Shown in pieces: positions 60,370 to 64,000 of a DNA stretch of 64,000 nucleotides. Each line of letters begins with the position of its first letter. Position 1 is the stretch's first letter. Origin of the DNA: Thysanoteuthis rhombus (taxonomy: Eukaryota; Mollusca; Cephalopoda; Oegopsida; Thysanoteuthidae); assembly GCA_963457665.1 (NCBI GenBank), contig OY735220.1:35125194-35189193 (forward strand). Direction: 5' to 3'. Position numbers and translations under genes: made by a program. The notes beneath the pieces are model-generated. The model saw only the letters and a list, made by a program, of their open reading frames with translations. It was not told the DNA's origin and searched no databases.

Positions 60370-60500
60370 CACACAGGGCTAAAGGGCTCCAACTTTCCTG
60401 CTATTTTACGATAACTGGCAATAGAGTGAAAAATGCAAACTGCCCCAGCCAGAGTTTGAACTCAGTTCGCCTATTCTATTTTCATTGCCGACAAAATAAT
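60370..60500 (-). mobile_element. family J SINE fragment
   Basis: Reverse complement reads ggcgaactgagttcaaactc (B-box), tggctggggcagtttgca and gtaaaatagcaggaaagttg, matching 39320-39445. Confidence 0.55.
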
Positions 60501-61184
60501 GGTAAAACATTTTTTTTTCCAGAAATAGAGTTGGGACAAAAGTGTGAAGTTATTTCCTAGACCCCCAAAAAAGAAAAAAAAGAAAAATGAAGATTAGATC
60601 TACCATTTTCATTTTTTAGACTTAATTCCACACTGCATGAACATCTCATCAACTTCAAATAACTCTTTAATAATTTCAGGGAACTCGCATCTTATCTTTG
60701 TTGTTTCTATCGAAACCTTTCAGCCAGCATATCTTACAAAATCTCATTGAGAATCTTGTTTCAGAAATTCAGACAGAAATCGATAACAACTCTTTGGTTG
60801 TCTGTTTCAGGCAAAAAATGGCAAATAACGATTGGGAAAAATACTATAAAACATGAAAGAGAATATAAAAAAGAAAAAAAAGAAAAGAAAAAAAAAACAA
60901 AGCTGCTATGAATTTTCAATACCCAAATAATTTTGATGGAAATTACTTATGGAATATGAGAGTGATTACCTGGAAAATGGGATTATAGAAAACTAAACAA
61001 ATTTGAAGAAAGAGTTAAGCAGTTGAAAGCATTTTGGGATGAATAATGCCAAATTTATCTCTCAGAATCCAGTTATGAATGCCAATCTCTTTGGCATTTC
61101 AAAATTACAGCAATATATACCAATTCCCTCATTAACATAATGGTTATGTTCCTGAAAACCCCAATTTGAACTGGAACAACATTA

Positions 61185-61265
61185 ACCCTTAAATTCATAC
61201 AAAGAAAATAGATCATCAATTTCAAGGGAAATAATCCCTGATTGAGATTACTTCCTTCCAACCGA
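61185..61265. repeat. family K-like fragment
   Basis: ttaacccttaaattcataca, aagggaaataatccctgatt and gagattacttcc match 19435-19512. It abuts the family E copy. Confidence 0.4.
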
Positions 61266-61288
61266 TTTGTGAACTTTTTTTCGTTTTT

Positions 61289-61572
61289 GTCAAACTCCAG
61301 TCCAAATCTGGAGTTGGCTTTGTTTTTCTACCCTAACAGCAAGAACAGCTAAAACAATCCTCACCAAATTTAAGGGAGTAAAAATTAACATTCACATGCC
61401 GTGATTTAAGATTATGACTGATTTGTAGTCGCATTTCCTGCAAACTAAATTGACAAGTCTTACATATCTGACAAGATTTATGTTATAAATAAACAAGTGC
61501 TTATTTCATTCTAATTAATGAATACATTCATAGTAAAAAAAAAATTGAGTTTGTCCCTACAGCTGCCAATTC
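61289..61572 (-). mobile_element. SINE-like repeat, family E
   Basis: The cleanest E start: gtcaaactccagtccaaatc, tggagttggctttg, aacagcaagaacagctaaaa. Ends gtttgtccctacagctgcc. The tRNA-like part near 61410-61460 (gcaaactaaattgacaagtc) is decayed. Confidence 0.6.
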
Positions 61573-62655
61573 AGAGAGGTGTTTCACTATTTTCCTTGTT
61601 TTTCATTAAAGTGTTGGGGGTGATCAATTATAAGTGGCTCCAAGTGGTTTATCAATTTATGAGTTGAGTGGAACTGTAGACTAAGGCAACAAACAACAGT
61701 GAAATTCAATCTATTGTAAAGTAAGAATTTTCCAACGAACTCATGTCAAGTCAGATAATTAACTTAATTCATAATTCTACCAAAGATATTTTATATTATT
61801 GTATATCTATATATTTTTTTTTCCTCAATGACGTTATGATAAAACAAAGTTGAATGAAATGATATTGATGTATGACAGTCTCCAAGCACAGAAGCGAAGC
61901 ACGCAGTATAGATTTTCTGATAAAAGGATTCGTTTCCTGTATTGGTCGGTCAAGCTTTCCTCGTCCTAAATAAGTGAACTTCTAAACTTGTAAAAATTCT
62001 ACACATTCAGACAGTAAAGAGCTCTGCATTAAGAGGGAAAAAGTTTTCAAATTTTTTTTTTTAAATATGGAACTAGCAAAGGGAGGAAGAGACAGATATA
62101 GAAAGTTTGTAGCATTTTTCTCGAGAGCCATTAACAGAATTGTGCGTGTCTGAGAAAACTGGTGCATCTTACAGACGTGGGCAGAATTAAAGATAGATTC
62201 TAAGAAGATTCCCAGGAAAGTTTAGTTTAAGAAGTAAATCGTATCCATGGCAAAAACTAGATTTTCATTTTGTTTCCATGTAAAGGAATAGACAATTGTA
62301 AAAAAGTGAGAGGGGGATAAGCAGAGAGAGAGAGGAATTGAAAATATGAAAGAGAGGGGGAACACAGAAAGAGAGAGAGAGGATAAGTTAAATAAACGGA
62401 GGATATACAATAATAAGAGATTAGGAGAAAGTGTAACAGAGATGGAATCAGTGGATGAGACAGAGAAACATATAAAGAAAAAAAGATCATGAATTTCTGG
62501 TCCATTGATATTTACATGGGTTCTGGAATGTCAGGTGATACTTTCATTTTTTTATGCTTTAATAAGAGCAGAGAAGAAAAAAAAAGTACTTGGTTAAATC
62601 TCCCAAACCAACAGACAAGAACATCTTTCCCCAAAATTTTCAAAAACAGAAAGAA
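61573..62655. other. no recognisable feature; purine-rich patch
   Basis: 62308-62390 is a G/A-rich tract with several agagagaga runs. The antisense open frames there are low-complexity Ser/Leu/Pro and are not accepted as genes. Confidence 0.4.
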
Positions 62656-62659
62656 AAAG

Positions 62660-63035
62660 ATAACACTTAATGGAAACCATCATGTGACCAATGTCTTTTT
62701 ACAGCATGCTGTGTTGGGGGAGATCAATAGAAAAAGAGGTCATCAATAAATGTTACTTTTTTTGCCTTTCGTTGGGTGTTGATCACTAAAAAAAAGTCTG
62801 AAAAACAAGTGTGTGCTGCCGGACACAAACTAAAAGACCAATTTAGCATAAACCTACATTGTAAATTATCCCACCACAAAAAATGTTTCTTCTATGTATA
62901 ATAAGGAGTAGATGCTTGAATTTCAAGTCCTCAAGCTCCATTGGTATGACCTGTAAGCGTGATGTATACATATTCAGCCAGACCAACTGAAAAACTGAAG
63001 ACACCTACGTTGTCAATTTGGGTTAATGGTTTATA
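62660..63035 (-). mobile_element. family B element, reverse
   Basis: aacacttaatggaaaccatc, gcatgctgtgttggggg, ccaatttagcataaaccta, core with tattcagccagaccaact, end gggttaatggtttatatc. The first ~15 bp (ggttagtcac) is worn. Confidence 0.65.
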
Positions 63036-63190
63036 TCTAGGAATGAATGATGGGTAACAGAAAGAACATGTAGCTTAAAGGAGGAAAGTAAGCATAGCCA
63101 TAAACAAAAATAGAATAAGGATCTGAAAAAAAAAAAAAAATGGGTATCGACATTGGCCATAATAATCAAACCCTGGGAGACAGGATTCTG

Positions 63191-64000
63191 TTTCATCATC
63201 ATCATCATCATCAGTCTTTTAGCGTCCGTCGTTGGACATAGACCTTCCCCAGGATTTGCCACACTTCTCTATCATGGGCGTCACGGAGCCAGTACTTCCT
63301 GAACCTGTCTAGTTCATCTCTCCATCTAATATTTTGCCGGCCTCGGTTGCGCATATGGTCTCGGGGAATCCATGTTGTGAGTCGTGATGTCCATCGATTG
63401 TCAGCCATTCTTGCAACATGGCCAGCCCACCGCCATTTGAGATTTTTTATGGCTTCTATGATGTCTCTAACTCTTGTCTTTTCCCGGATGTGTTGTGCTG
63501 TTTTGTGGTCTCTCCATGTGAGGCCCAGCATTATTCTTTCATGTGCACGTTGCATGGTTCTCAGCTTACGGGTCTGTTTCTTGGTTAAGTTCCATGTTTC
63601 AGCTCCATAAGTGACTATTGGGAGGATGCATTGGTTATACACCCTTCTCTTTAGGATTAATGGGATCTTATTATTTTTGAAGGTTGAGCTAGCTCTGCCA
63701 AAGGCTTGCCATCCTAGTGTGATTCTTCGCTTGATTTCTTCTTCTTTTGAGGGTCTCATGGAGATTCGTTGCCCTAGGTAGATGTAGTGGTCTACTTTCT
63801 CGAGTTCTGTGTCCTCGATTTCGATCTTAGTGTTCTTATCTCCAATGTGGTTGTTGCACATGATCTTCGTCTTGCTGAAGTTCATGTGCAGGCCGACTTT
63901 CTTGCTCTCCTCATTTAGTTCATCTATCATTAGTTGGAGGTCGTGTAGGTTCTCTGCAAAAAGGGCTATGTCGTCTGCGAATCTGAGGTTGCTCAGATAC
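63191..64000 (-). mobile_element. RTE-type LINE, 3' end of a long copy running out of the window
   Basis: The tail on the minus strand is (TGA)n (63191-63213) and the coding frame is open from there to the window end. Seven other 3' fragments of this family occur in the window, all truncated at the 5' side as expected from target-primed reverse transcription. The rest of this copy, including any endonuclease domain, lies beyond 64000. Confidence 0.85.
63211..64000 (-). CDS. RTE-type LINE polyprotein, C-terminal part (reverse transcriptase palm to C-terminus)
   Basis: About 262 codons, unbroken, entering from beyond the window and ending in TGA at 63213-63211. The first visible residues are YLSNLRFADDIALF, containing the FADD box: two aspartates of the reverse-transcriptase active site. 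They are followed by the ELNEESKKVGLHMNFSKTKI block (RT box 6), the YLGQRIS motif (box 7), a thumb-like stretch with YGAETWNLTK, and a C-terminal domain with ERIMLGLTWRDHK, AGHVARMADNRW, IRWRDEL and DAHDREVW. This order is typical of RTE-clade LINEs, whose single ORF of about 1,000 residues carries endonuclease and RT for target-primed reverse transcription. A methionine at 63928-63930 is internal, not a start. Absence of any stop suggests recent activity; completeness cannot be judged here. Confidence 0.85.
   Translation of the reverse strand, partial: YLSNLRFADDIALFAENLHDLQLMIDELNEESKKVGLHMNFSKTKIMCNNHIGDKNTKIEIEDTELEKVDHYIYLGQRISMRPSKEEEIKRRITLGWQAFGRASSTFKNNKIPLILKRRVYNQCILPIVTYGAETWNLTKKQTRKLRTMQRAHERIMLGLTWRDHKTAQHIREKTRVRDIIEAIKNLKWRWAGHVARMADNRWTSRLTTWIPRDHMRNRGRQNIRWRDELDRFRKYWLRDAHDREVWQILGKVYVQRRTLKD

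Noticed and set aside
63347-63610. 87-codon plus-strand frame
   Set aside because: Antisense shadow of the RTE LINE coding region; the same shadow appears at other LINE copies.

Overview
This is a eukaryotic, almost certainly invertebrate animal, intergenic or intronic window. It is AT-rich and holds no recognisable host gene: no multi-exon homology, rRNA, functional tRNA or CRISPR. Instead it is filled with transposable-element fossils, tRNA-derived SINE-like repeats, foldback (hairpin) elements, minisatellites and AT/AC/GAT/GATA microsatellites. RTE-type LINEs with (TGA)n tails, SETMAR-like mariner fragments, several tRNA-derived SINE families and Penelope-type hammerhead motifs suit a repeat-rich lophotrochozoan. 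A mollusc, perhaps a cephalopod, is my best guess, but the sequence does not prove it.

Layout. 1-5.3 kb: an inverted pair of hammerhead-ribozyme-like motifs around a tRNA-like segment (130-478), a SINE-like repeat (family E), a three-unit tandem array of a ~360 bp repeat (family C) interrupted by a foldback element, a mariner transposase C-terminal fossil, and a B+C composite. 5.3-14 kb: sparse unique sequence with a Tc1/mariner-like MITE, two long hairpin elements, and E, D and I repeats. 14-28 kb: four RTE LINE 3' fragments in the window (three here, at 14.0, 17.8 and 27.0 kb, plus others later), many copies of family B, and a G-B-G-B duplication. 28-32 kb: mostly unique, ending in a 31 bp minisatellite. 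32-45 kb: three more RTE fragments, two mariner N-terminal fossils, tandem B copies, a second hammerhead-like inverted pair, SINE J, and a hairpin element split by a family E insertion. 45-53 kb: a TIR MITE, a large AT/GATA microsatellite block, a ~105 bp tandem repeat and D/E repeats. 53-64 kb: B and K repeats, another RTE fragment, and at the right edge a reading frame still open into the reverse-transcriptase FADD box of an RTE LINE, the only substantial intact coding sequence here.

The elements interact mainly by nesting and duplication. Family B (15 copies, both orientations) shares a ~110 bp core with family C. Microsatellites arise repeatedly at one site inside B. The LINE stop codon is the first TGA of its tail. 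The families B, C, E, G, I, J and K are labels I made from copy-to-copy comparison inside this window; none was matched to a database.
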